Translations under genes and position numbers: made by a program
The notes under the pieces: model-generated
What the model was told of the DNA's origin: nothing
What the model saw: only the letters and a program-made list of their open reading frames with translations
The model's database searches: none
Assembly: GCA_005878995.1 (NCBI GenBank)
Contig: VBME01000208.1
Location: 1-5,935 of the forward strand
DNA: 5,935 bases
From: Methanobacteriota archaeon
GTDB taxonomy: Archaea; Thermoplasmatota; Thermoplasmata; RBG-16-68-12
Reading direction: 5' to 3'
Part shown: positions 1 through 5,759 of the stretch, in pieces
Layout: every line of letters starts with the position of its first letter
Position numbering within the stretch: position 1 is the stretch's first letter

Positions 1-459
1 GCCTACGCGCATCGCGCGCGGGAGAAGGCCGAGGAGACGCTCGAGTACGTGTACGGCCTGTTCCCGCGCCTCCGGGAACGGGCTCGCGTCAAGACGATCC
101 GCCTCAGCGGCGGCGAACAGCAGATGGTCGGAATCGGCCGCGCCCTCATGGCCAAGCCGTTGCTCCTCGTCCTCGACGAACCGAGCCTCGGCCTCGCGCC
201 GAAGACCGTATCGGAGATTTTCGAGAAAGTCCGAGGGCTGCGGGAGGAAGGGATGACCCTCCTCCTCGTCGAGCAGAACGCGTACGAGGCGCTCAAGATC
301 GCGGACTTCGGGTACGTCGTCCAAAACGGACATGTCGTCCGATCCGGCACGCCGGAGACGCTCCTCGATCTCGAGGCCCTCCGACGGGACTACTTCGCCA
401 TCGATTCGGAATCGAGCGCATCCGATCGTATGAAAAATGGCAACTCAGTACTGCGATAA
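1..459 (+). CDS. livF: LivF-type branched-chain amino acid ABC transporter ATPase, 3' part
   Basis: This is the C-terminal 152 residues of an ABC ATPase, cut by the window edge; Walker A and the Q-loop lie upstream and are not visible. Numbered from the first codon, the ABC signature LSGGEQQ is at 35-41 and Walker B with the catalytic Glu (LLVLDEPSLGLAP) at about 55-67. The H-loop region reads LLVEQNA, and LivF proteins characteristically have EQN there instead of the usual histidine. The EPSLGLAP wording and the ending of the nucleotide-binding domain near DYFA also fit LivF and its homologues. In that family the protein is one of two ATPases (LivG/LivF) powering uptake of leucine, isoleucine and valine or related amino acids or amides at the cytoplasmic membrane. 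A serine-rich tail of about 18 residues follows the domain, and its last codons and stop lie inside a 15-bp repeat found again at 799-813. The family call is firm; the exact substrate is not. Confidence 0.9.
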   Translation, partial: AYAHRAREKAEETLEYVYGLFPRLRERARVKTIRLSGGEQQMVGIGRALMAKPLLLVLDEPSLGLAPKTVSEIFEKVRGLREEGMTLLLVEQNAYEALKIADFGYVVQNGHVVRSGTPETLLDLEALRRDYFAIDSESSASDRMKNGNSVLR

Positions 460-460
460 C
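446..460. repeat. 15-bp direct repeat, copy 1 (imperfect palindrome)
   Basis: The sequence CAGTACTGCGATAAC here is repeated exactly at 799-813, a spacing of 353 bp. Its core CAGTACTG is self-complementary, and 442-457 matches the perfect 16-bp palindrome of copy 2 at 14 of 16 positions. It overlaps the livF stop codon and lies 40-54 bases upstream of the preferred GTG start of the next gene, in a stretch richer in A and T than its surroundings. It could be an operator of the small gene or one end of an old insertion; the sequence alone does not decide. Confidence 0.7.
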
Positions 461-499
461 TTCATAGTCTCCGACTGCATATCCTCGGGTGGTGTCTCC

Positions 500-736
500 G
501 TGAAAGTGGGCTGCGGTTTCGTCGAGAAAGAAATTCGCGGGAACCGGTACCTGTACTTCTGGTGCTTCCAAGGCCGCGGCGCGGGCGTGAAGAAGATCGA
601 GCGGTACATGGGGCCCGCCTCGGATTCGGAGGCCCGCCGCCGGACCCTCGGCGAGATTGAGGCGTACGCGGCCCGGGCGACGTCCGAACTGCAAGAGCGG
701 ATCTCACTGTGGCGTCGCGAACTTTCCAGACCATGA
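500..736 (+). CDS. Small basic protein with YLYF...YMGP motif, function unknown
   Basis: This encodes 78 residues from GTG 500. I prefer this start because GGTGGTG (488-494), one mismatch from GGAGGTG, lies 5 bases upstream. An in-frame ATG at 437 would give 99 residues but overlaps livF by 23 bp, has no visible ribosome-binding site and adds a segment that looks non-conserved. Residues 7-21 (FVEKEIRGNRYLYFW) and 31-39 (KKIERYMGP) look like a two-stranded beta unit, followed by a charged helix at about 41-77 rich in Arg and Glu. From memory, similar short proteins with an 'R-G-x-x-Y-L-Y ... Y-x-G-P' pattern occur as uncharacterised proteins in archaea, and the pattern resembles a small module at the N-terminus of some transposases; this is not verified. 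Its basic character and the flanking palindromic repeats are compatible with nucleic-acid binding, which remains inference. It lies between livF and hisS on the same strand. Confidence 0.7.
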   Translation: MKVGCGFVEKEIRGNRYLYFWCFQGRGAGVKKIERYMGPASDSEARRRTLGEIEAYAARATSELQERISLWRRELSRP

Positions 737-794
737 CGCCCTCCAGCCGCCTGAGGTTCGGGCCCGGGAGGGCTTCCATCGTCAGATAGACATC

Positions 795-810
795 ATCGCA
801 GTACTGCGAT
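795..810. repeat. Perfect 16-bp palindrome with direct repeat copy 2
   Basis: ATCGCAGTACTGCGAT equals its own reverse complement over all 16 bases. Its core and right arm, extended to 799-813, are identical to 446-460. It lies in the non-coding gap between the small gene and hisS, about 40 bp upstream of the hisS TATA-like box. A perfect 16-bp palindrome is uncommon by chance (about 1 in 65,000 per position), and its partial copy nearby makes a protein-binding site or element end plausible. No matching regulator is identified with certainty. Confidence 0.65.
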
Positions 811-845
811 AACAACTCCGGTTCGCCGTTCGACCGGCCGCCCAG

Positions 846-857
846 AAACGTTTATGG
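846..857 (+). promoter_or_regulatory. Putative hisS TATA-box promoter (leaderless)
   Basis: The stretch AAACGTTTATGG is the only A/T-rich box in this gap and resembles a euryarchaeal TATA box. Its TTTATG core is centred near 853-854. Initiation about 25-27 bases downstream would fall near 879-881, only a few bases before the hisS ATG at 885. No Shine-Dalgarno match precedes that ATG, consistent with a leaderless transcript. Confidence 0.6.
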
Positions 858-884
858 GGGTTCATCTTCTACGCCGCGTCTCCG

Positions 885-2228
885 ATGTTCGAACGGCCCC
901 GCGGGACCAACGACTGGGGTCCCGAGGACATGGCGAAGCGCCGCTTCGTCGAGTCGCGGTTCGTCCAGCTCGCCGAATCGTTCGGCTTCCGCGAAGTCGC
1001 CACCCCGACGTTCGAGAGCCTCGACCTGTTCACCGCGAAATCTGGCCCCGCGATCGTCCGCGAGTTGTACGCGTTCAAGGACCAGGGTGGAAGGGACCTC
1101 GCCCTCCGACCCGAGTTCACGGCCTCGATCCTCCGGTTCTACGTCTCGGATCTCCGAAGCCGGCCGAAGCCCGTGAAGGTCTACGCTTCGGGCAACGTGT
1201 TCCGCTACGAGGAGCCGCAGAAAGGCCGCTACCGCGAGTTCTCCCAGGTCAACGCGGAGATCATCGGCGGCGCGGCCCTGCCTTCGGACGCGGAGGTCCT
1301 CGCCCTCGGGATCGGGACGATGCGGGCGATCGGGCTCAAGCAGGTGAAGGCGCGGATCGGGAACATCGGGATCCTCCGGGGCTTCCTTCCGTTCGCCCCC
1401 GCGGATCAGGCGGTCGTCTTACACTCCCTCGACAAGAGGAACTTCGCGATGTTGGACGCGGAGCTCGCGCGGTTGGGTCGGCCGGATTTGTCGGCGCCGC
1501 TGCGGCAACTCATCGGGCTGTCCGGTGATGCCTCCGTCCTCGACAAAGCCGCGAAAATCCTCGGGGGCGCGGGGAGCGCGGGATTCGAGCACCTCCGGAA
1601 AATCGCCGATCTCCTCGATGCCTACGGCGTTTCTCGCAAGGACTACGAGTTCGACATGGGCGTCGTCCGCGGGCTCGACTACTACACCGGCATGGTCTTC
1701 GAGATCGACTCGCCGAATCTCGGCGCGGAGAAGCAAGTCGGCGGCGGAGGCGCCTACAACCTGGCCGAGGTCTTCGGCGGAGAATCCATCGCGCAGACCG
1801 GGTTCGCGCTCGGCCTCGATCGGCTCGCGATGGCGGCGGAAGCGGAGAAGACGATTGAGCCGCCGCGGTCCCTCGACGCGTACGTCGTGCCGATCGGAGA
1901 CACCGCACAGATGAAAGCGATCGAGATCCTCACGACGCTGCGGGCGGCGGGCCTCGGCGCGGACATCGACCTCGTCGGCCGCGGTCCCTCGAAGAACCTC
2001 GACTACGCGAACGCGATTGGAGCCCGCACTGCAATCCTCCTGGGCGAGCGCGAGCTGAAGGCGGGCAAGGCCACGGTCCGCGACATGAAGAGCGGCGCGC
2101 AAACCGAGGTCGCCCTCGCGGATCTCGTCGACGCGGTCCGCGGCATCGACCTTACCCGAGCGCCCGGATCCGCGCGGCCCAAGCGGCGAGCTGCGGGAAC
2201 TCGTCGGGCACGGCCTCGCCGGCGGTGA
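885..2228 (+). CDS. hisS: Histidyl-tRNA synthetase
   Basis: This is a class II aminoacyl-tRNA synthetase of 447 residues that charges tRNA-His with histidine using ATP in the cytoplasm. The start MFERPRGTNDW is typical for the family. Motif 1 surrounds P41. Motif 2 spans about 98-122, with FRYEEPQKGRYREFSQ at 106-121 containing the catalytic Arg107. The histidine-binding HisA signature RGLDYYTG is at 262-269, and motif 3 GFALGLDRL at 306-314 carries Arg313. The insertion domain lies at about 155-250 and the C-terminal anticodon-binding alpha/beta domain from about 329 to 420. ATG 885 is supported by the TATA-like box at 846-857. The last 23 residues (425-447) are unusual: 11 are Arg or Lys, and they are encoded opposite the end of the convergent GST-fold gene, so the reading frame runs on about 25 codons past the expected domain end. 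All catalytic motifs are intact, so the enzyme should be functional. Confidence 0.97.
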   Translation: MFERPRGTNDWGPEDMAKRRFVESRFVQLAESFGFREVATPTFESLDLFTAKSGPAIVRELYAFKDQGGRDLALRPEFTASILRFYVSDLRSRPKPVKVYASGNVFRYEEPQKGRYREFSQVNAEIIGGAALPSDAEVLALGIGTMRAIGLKQVKARIGNIGILRGFLPFAPADQAVVLHSLDKRNFAMLDAELARLGRPDLSAPLRQLIGLSGDASVLDKAAKILGGAGSAGFEHLRKIADLLDAYGVSRKDYEFDMGVVRGLDYYTGMVFEIDSPNLGAEKQVGGGGAYNLAEVFGGESIAQTGFALGLDRLAMAAEAEKTIEPPRSLDAYVVPIGDTAQMKAIEILTTLRAAGLGADIDLVGRGPSKNLDYANAIGARTAILLGERELKAGKATVRDMKSGAQTEVALADLVDAVRGIDLTRAPGSARPKRRAAGTRRARPRRR

Positions 2229-2784
2229 GCAGCGGCGACATCGATCCGTAGATCCCGAAGTCGGCGAGGCTCGGTTGCCCCAAGATCCACTCGCGGCCCT
2301 CGAGGGTCGCCTCGACCATGGCGAGGTGTTTGTTCATGTCCTGTCGGAACTCCTCGCGGCGCATCTCGAGGACGTGCCACGGCCCCCGGGCGCGGGTCTG
2401 CATCTCTTCGAAGACCCATCGCTCGCGGTCGTCGTGGAGGACGGGCGGGACCTTCGTGACGACATACCGCCACACGCGTTCCTCGAGGACTTGGTGGCCC
2501 CAATGTTCGAGCAGGATCGCGAGGCCTTTCTGACCCCACGGGTAGAGCGTCGGCTTCGGTTGCGCCGCCTCGAGGAAGTCGGGGATGTCCTGCCACGCGA
2601 CGATTTTGCCGTCCCACACCAGAGTGGGCACGTAGTCCTGGCCTGTCGCCTTGATCAATTCCTGCTTGTCGTGGTACGGGACGGGACGCGTGTCGAACGC
2701 CACCCCTTTGAAGGCGAGCATGCGGTCCGCGGCGATGCAGTAGTGGCTGATGTCCATCGAGTACAGGAGGGGACGGGATGCCAT
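2152..2784 (-). CDS. Glutathione S-transferase-fold protein
   Basis: This encodes 210 residues with the two-domain GST layout. The N-terminal thioredoxin-like domain (about 5-73) has a LYSMDISHYC active-site region at 7-16, where GSTs and glutaredoxins carry an S-P-Y-C/S type motif. The cis-proline segment VPTLV is at 52-56 (Pro53). The C-terminal helical domain (about 85-210) contains SLADFGIYG at 172-180, matching the N-capping box with Asp175 found in almost all GSTs. The family conjugates or reduces substrates with glutathione, but most archaea do not make glutathione, so another thiol or a non-enzymatic role is possible; activity cannot be inferred. Ser13 or Cys16 are the visible candidate active-site residues. 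The ATG at 2784 gives a full-length N-terminus. The gene diverges from the 2893 gene across a gap with inverted repeats and overlaps the end of hisS by 77 bp tail to tail. Confidence 0.85.
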   Translation of the reverse strand: MASRPLLYSMDISHYCIAADRMLAFKGVAFDTRPVPYHDKQELIKATGQDYVPTLVWDGKIVAWQDIPDFLEAAQPKPTLYPWGQKGLAILLEHWGHQVLEERVWRYVVTKVPPVLHDDRERWVFEEMQTRARGPWHVLEMRREEFRQDMNKHLAMVEATLEGREWILGQPSLADFGIYGSMSPLLTAGEAVPDEFPQLAAWAARIRALG

Positions 2785-2832
2785 GCCCGTCCGAACGCGC
2801 GGGCCGACTTGAGCCTATGGCCCTGCTTCCCG

Positions 2833-2876
2833 GTCAACTCGAGTTGACTCAAGGCGGCTTGACCAAAGCGTCTTGA
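2833..2876. promoter_or_regulatory. Three tandem TCAA-N6-TTGA inverted repeats (candidate operators)
   Basis: The 108-bp divergent gap between the 2784 and 2893 genes contains three inverted repeats of one geometry. The first, 2834-2847, is the centre of a perfect 16-bp palindrome GTCAACTCGAGTTGAC (2833-2848). The second is TCAA-GGCGGC-TTGA at 2849-2862, in which GCGG is the loop of TCAAG/CTTGA. The third is CCAA-AGCGTC-TTGA at 2863-2876, with one mismatch. The units are 14 bp long and sit 14-15 bp apart centre to centre, essentially end to end. The array is 49-92 bases upstream of the GST-fold ATG and 17-60 bases upstream of the 2893 ATG, so a bound protein could affect both. TCAA-N6-TTGA is also the core geometry of the bacterial SoxR box, but no regulator gene is in view and the match may be coincidental. 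Confidence 0.6.
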
Positions 2877-2892
2877 TGTCCCTTCGGGTTCG

Positions 2893-3387
2893 ATGGCCGA
2901 GGGGTTCGTGGTGGCCGCGTTCCTGATCGTTCTCGTCCCAGCGATGGTCGTCATGCTGGCCCTCCCGATCGGGCTGCGGTGGCGGGCACCGGATCCCCTG
3001 GTCCGCGCCGTCTACCTGTTCCACCGGAGCGGCGAGCCCGTGGCGATGGTCGCGTCCGACCGGCTCCCACCGTTCGCGGCGGAGGACCTCGAGCCGATCG
3101 TCGGCTCGGTCCGAGATTTCGTCGAGGCAGGTTTCCCGGCTCGCCAAGGCTCCGACGTCACGAGCGTGCGATTCGATGAGGAGTCGCTGGTCGGGGTCCG
3201 CGGCGTTGACGTCAACGTGTGTGCGATCCTCCGCGGTCGGAGCACAATGGAGGTCCGCCGGGATCTGATTCAATTCATCCGCGCCTTCGAGGGTCGTAAC
3301 GAAGGGCGGCTAGGCACGTGGCAGGACGCGTGTCGCTTCGCGGGAGAGGCGACGGATGCGTTGTCTCCGCTCCTTGCCGCGGCCTGA
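2893..3387 (+). CDS. Membrane-anchored protein with possible roadblock/longin-like domain
   Basis: This encodes 164 residues. Residues 5-28 form one strongly hydrophobic segment followed by Arg29, Arg31 and Arg36, fitting an N-terminal membrane anchor with the rest probably in the cytoplasm. The soluble part begins with a beta-hairpin-like VRAVYLFHRSGEPVAMVA (37-54), then a helix LEPIVGSVRDFVEAGF (66-81), then strands at about 89-114 with VNVCAILRG, then a long helix (117-134). The pattern 'YL-H-x-x-G-x-x-x ... I-x-x-V-x-D-F-V' with later strands resembles roadblock/LC7-like sensory or scaffold domains that I recall in membrane-anchored Thermoplasmata proteins. This assignment is from pattern memory only. 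No catalytic residues are apparent. The ATG at 2893 has no clear ribosome-binding site. The downstream mini-gene starts 40 bases after its stop and is probably co-transcribed. Confidence 0.7.
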   Translation: MAEGFVVAAFLIVLVPAMVVMLALPIGLRWRAPDPLVRAVYLFHRSGEPVAMVASDRLPPFAAEDLEPIVGSVRDFVEAGFPARQGSDVTSVRFDEESLVGVRGVDVNVCAILRGRSTMEVRRDLIQFIRAFEGRNEGRLGTWQDACRFAGEATDALSPLLAAA

Positions 3388-3427
3388 ACGAGACACGGAT
3401 TACATTCGATTGACGGGGAGGAGTGAA

Positions 3428-3637
3428 ATGTTCGTCGAGCACAAGGTGGCAGGCACCGACCCAGGCGAGGAACGAGTCGGTTTCGTCAACGTCAAAGGGC
3501 GATTGTGGCTCGTCGTCGACCGATGTGGCTGCGGGGCGGCCGATTGCCTCGCGACCCAGCTCTATGCCGGCATGGCGAGCATCGGTCCGTCCATCACACG
3601 GAGACCGCGAGCCGGAACCTCCTCGTCGACCCCGTGA
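3428..3637 (+). CDS. Cysteine-containing mini-protein, function unknown
   Basis: This encodes 69 residues from ATG 3428, chosen because GGAGG at 3417-3421 lies 6 bases upstream within a longer purine-rich ribosome-binding sequence, one of the best in the window. Longer in-frame starts upstream would overlap the preceding gene and ignore this signal. Residues 2-31 look like a small beta sheet (FVEHKVAG ... VGFVNVKGRLWLVV), followed by DRCGCGAADC at 31-40 with Cys33, Cys35 and Cys40. Three cysteines are too few for a classical zinc finger, though metal binding with a partner or a disulfide is possible. The last 15 residues are low-complexity and basic, and their third codon positions are less G/C-biased than the rest. 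No family recognised. The 40-bp spacing suggests an operon with the membrane-anchored protein upstream. Confidence 0.6.
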   Translation: MFVEHKVAGTDPGEERVGFVNVKGRLWLVVDRCGCGAADCLATQLYAGMASIGPSITRRPRAGTSSSTP

Positions 3638-3690
3638 GCCCTGACGATTCCCGAGCCGCCGTCACAAGGAACGAGGGCCTTTCTGGTCTC

Positions 3691-4539
3691 TCACTTGCCT
3701 TGCGCGCGGAACGCCATGACGGCCAGTCCGTTCAGCACGATGCCGAACGCGATGATCGCCAGGAACGCGTTCCCGATGGCCGTCCAATCGAACCCCGTGA
3801 GGATCAGCGCACGAGCGGCGTCGGCCATGTAGCTGACCGGGTTGACCGTCGAGAAGGTCTGGACCCACGAGGGCAGGAGCGCCTTCGGGAGCAGCGCCGT
3901 GCTCAGGAACAGGAGCGGGAACGTGAGGGAGAAGCTCACCATCATCGTCGTCTCCGTGTTCTTCGTCCGCAGGGCGACCGTGTTCGACAGGCCCGAGAAG
4001 GCGACGCCGAACGCCGCCGCGAGGAGCATGATCAGCACGGCGCCCACGGCCCCCGTGGCGAACGGGATGCGCAAGCCGAAGAGCGTCAGGATCGCCGCGA
4101 TGCCGAGGATGATCCCCGTCTGGGCCGCCATCCGCAGGCCGTCCGCGAGGAGCTTCCCCGCCAAGACGCTGCTTCGGCGGATCGGCGCGACGAAGAACTT
4201 GTCCATGAATCCGGACTCCAGGTCCGCGACCATCCCGAAGCCCGACTGGGACGCGCTCTGGATGGCGGTCATGACCGTGATGCCTGGGAGGAGCACTGCG
4301 ACGTAATCATATGGTAAAGACGGGCCCGCCTGGGAGAACACCTTGCTGAAGGCCTGGCTGAACATGACGAGCCAGATCAGCGGCATGAACAAGCTGAAGA
4401 ACAAGAGAACCGGAGTCCTCGTGAGCTTCACCAGGCTGCGCCACGTGACGAGCCCAATCTCGGTGAAGACCCCGCCGCTCGATTCCGCATCTCGTGTCCG
4501 CGTGATGACCCGCTGCGCGTGTCCAACATCTGTGACCAT
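3691..4539 (-). CDS. ABC-2 type exporter permease (DrrB-like)
   Basis: This encodes 282 residues with the six-helix layout of ABC-2 permeases: approximate segments 44-62, 80-100, 139-156, 163-185, 202-220 and 256-276, after a 40-residue cytoplasmic N-terminus. The cytoplasmic loop LESGFMDKFFVAPIRRSSVLAGK at 107-129 is the conserved coupling region of DrrB/NodJ-type permeases, and NPVSYMADAARALI at 233-246 matches the 'NP-x-x-Y' region before the last helix. It should pair with the ATPase encoded just upstream and export a hydrophobic compound, drug, lipid or polysaccharide; the substrate is unknown. The ATG at 4539 is separated from the ATPase stop by one base (TAG-C-ATG) and is preceded by GGAGGCGA inside the end of the ATPase gene, strong evidence for translational coupling. 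Confidence 0.9.
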   Translation of the reverse strand: MVTDVGHAQRVITRTRDAESSGGVFTEIGLVTWRSLVKLTRTPVLLFFSLFMPLIWLVMFSQAFSKVFSQAGPSLPYDYVAVLLPGITVMTAIQSASQSGFGMVADLESGFMDKFFVAPIRRSSVLAGKLLADGLRMAAQTGIILGIAAILTLFGLRIPFATGAVGAVLIMLLAAAFGVAFSGLSNTVALRTKNTETTMMVSFSLTFPLLFLSTALLPKALLPSWVQTFSTVNPVSYMADAARALILTGFDWTAIGNAFLAIIAFGIVLNGLAVMAFRAQGK

Positions 4540-4540
4540 G

Positions 4541-5620
4541 CTATCGCCTCCGCCTTCCGAATGAACGCGACATCGGTTTCACTTCCTCGACGCGCATCTG
4601 CCGCCCCGTGTGCTGCAGGAAGACCTCGTCGAGCGTGGGATGCGCGAGCGCGACCTGATGGACGGGGACCTTCTCCGCGTCGAGTCGCCGCAGGACCTCG
4701 AGCAGCGTCCCGCCGCCGTCGGCCGTGTAGGCGGCCACGCCCTCGTCGAAGATCGTTGCGCGGCTCACCCCGGGGATGGTCCGCGCGATCTCGAGGGCCC
4801 GGCTCCGACTTTGCTCGAACGCCTCGTCGCGGGCGATCCGGACCGTGATGATGTCCGCGCCGATCGCGGCTTTCAACTGCGCGGGACTTCCCTCGGCGAC
4901 GATCTTGCCTAGGTCGATGATCGCGATGCGCTGGCAGAGCTGGTCGGCCTCCTCCATGTACTGGGTCGTGAGGAAGATCGTCATGTTCTCCTCCCGGTGA
5001 AGCCGGCGCAGATACTCCCACACCGCGACGCGCGTCTGCGGGTCGAGGCCGGTCGTGGGCTCGTCCAGGAACAAGATCCGGGGGTGATGCACGAGCCCCG
5101 CGCCCAAGTCGAGCCTCCGCCGCATCCCGCCCGAGTACGTGTACGCCCGACGGTCCGCGGCATCCTTCAACTGCAAGACCTCGAGGAGCTCCTCGACGCG
5201 CTCATCGACGAGCGAGTTGGGCATGTGATAGAGCCGGCCGATGAGCCAGAGATTTTCACGTCCCGTGAGTTCTCCGTCGACGCCGATCGATTGTCCCGTG
5301 TAGCCGATGATGCGGCGGATCTCCGCCCCGTCCTTCTCGACGTCGAGGCCCGCTACGCTGACTGAACCGCTCGTCTTCGCGAGCAGGGTCGTGATGATCC
5401 GGATGACCGTCGTCTTGCCCGCCCCGTTGGGCCCGAGGAAACCGAAGAACTCGCCCTCGCCGACGGAGAAGCTGACGTCGTTGACGGCCTTGATCTCTTC
5501 TTGGCCCCGTCCCCCATACACCTTCACGAGGTGACGGACGTCGATGACGGAATCCTTCGATGAACGCGGTGGAGCGGCTTTCCTCTTGCCGTCAGGCCGA
5601 GACGTGGCGGCGTCCGACAT
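4541..5620 (-). CDS. DrrA-type ABC exporter ATPase
   Basis: This encodes a 359-residue cytoplasmic ATPase. Visible motifs are Walker A GPNGAGKT (63-70), Q-loop Gln110 (GYTGQ), signature YSGGMRRRL (162-170), Walker B RILFLDEPTTGLD (181-193) with catalytic Glu187, and a D-loop. The H-loop position has Gln220 in TTQYMEEADQL instead of His; this TTQY variant is typical of the DrrA daunorubicin-resistance subfamily. Residues about 255-340 form the extra C-terminal region of that subfamily, including HPTLDEVFL at 327-335. The first 24 residues are a charged, probably disordered extension before VIDVRHLVKVYGG. The protein would energise the coupled ABC-2 permease one base downstream. ATG 5620 lies just downstream of a TATA-like box at 5644-5653, consistent with a leaderless operon transcript. 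The subfamily is sure; antibiotic resistance is not implied, since many such pairs export native lipids or metabolites. Confidence 0.93.
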   Translation of the reverse strand: MSDAATSRPDGKRKAAPPRSSKDSVIDVRHLVKVYGGRGQEEIKAVNDVSFSVGEGEFFGFLGPNGAGKTTVIRIITTLLAKTSGSVSVAGLDVEKDGAEIRRIIGYTGQSIGVDGELTGRENLWLIGRLYHMPNSLVDERVEELLEVLQLKDAADRRAYTYSGGMRRRLDLGAGLVHHPRILFLDEPTTGLDPQTRVAVWEYLRRLHREENMTIFLTTQYMEEADQLCQRIAIIDLGKIVAEGSPAQLKAAIGADIITVRIARDEAFEQSRSRALEIARTIPGVSRATIFDEGVAAYTADGGGTLLEVLRRLDAEKVPVHQVALAHPTLDEVFLQHTGRQMRVEEVKPMSRSFGRRRR

Positions 5621-5643
5621 GGCGTTTCCCCAAGAGGCTGTCG

Positions 5644-5653
5644 GCTAAATAGC
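5644..5653 (-). promoter_or_regulatory. Putative TATA-box promoter of the ABC exporter operon
   Basis: On the - strand the sequence reads GCTATTTAGC, the most A/T-rich box upstream of the ATPase gene. Its centre is about 28 bases before the ATG, so an archaeal start site 25-27 bases downstream would give a 5' leader of only a few bases. No Shine-Dalgarno match is seen before the ATG. The box is itself flanked by a GCTA/TAGC inverted repeat. Confidence 0.55.
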
Positions 5654-5759
5654 TTGGCGTCGAGACACGCGTGAAAACGTCCGCGACCGACAGGATTTCT
5701 CAATCAGTTCGTCACGAGCCGCCTCCGAGCGACATCGGGACAGAGGCCGCACCGCCATC

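Noticed and set aside
437..499. Upstream in-frame extension of the small gene to ATG 437.
   Set aside because: It overlaps livF by 23 bp and has no ribosome-binding site, whereas GTG 500 has GGTGGTG at ideal spacing.
1419..2102. Long - strand open frame opposite hisS (227 codons).
   Set aside because: It lies wholly opposite conserved HisS domains including motif 3, its product is compositionally biased, and it has no start signal; it is a shadow frame.
2275..2847. Long + strand open frame opposite the GST-fold gene (190 codons).
   Set aside because: It is antisense to a protein with recognisable GST motifs and would also run through the candidate operator region.
3204..3217. Perfect 14-bp palindrome CGTTGACGTCAACG.
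   Set aside because: It lies inside the membrane-anchored protein gene, encodes ordinary residues (GVDVNV), and has the half-sites in the opposite order from the TCAA-N6-TTGA array, so chance codon choice explains it.
3585..3637. Possible frameshift in the mini-protein gene, since another frame has a stronger G/C third-position bias here.
   Set aside because: The alternative frame would run on with no stop until deep inside the permease gene, to 4317, giving an implausible product. The short native ending is the simpler reading.
3638..3690. Gap between the converging mini-protein and permease genes, examined for a terminator.
   Set aside because: No stable hairpin followed by a T-run on either strand; only short T-containing stretches are present.
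3505..4317. Long + strand open frame opposite the permease gene (270 codons).
   Set aside because: Its product is Arg/Glu/His-rich without any fold pattern, while the opposite strand encodes a clear six-helix ABC-2 permease. Lack of stops is expected opposite GC-rich coding DNA.
5336..5347. Perfect 12-bp palindrome CTCGACGTCGAG.
   Set aside because: It is inside the ATPase coding region and made of codon patterns (CTC, GAC, GTC, GAG) that are very common in this window, so not notable.
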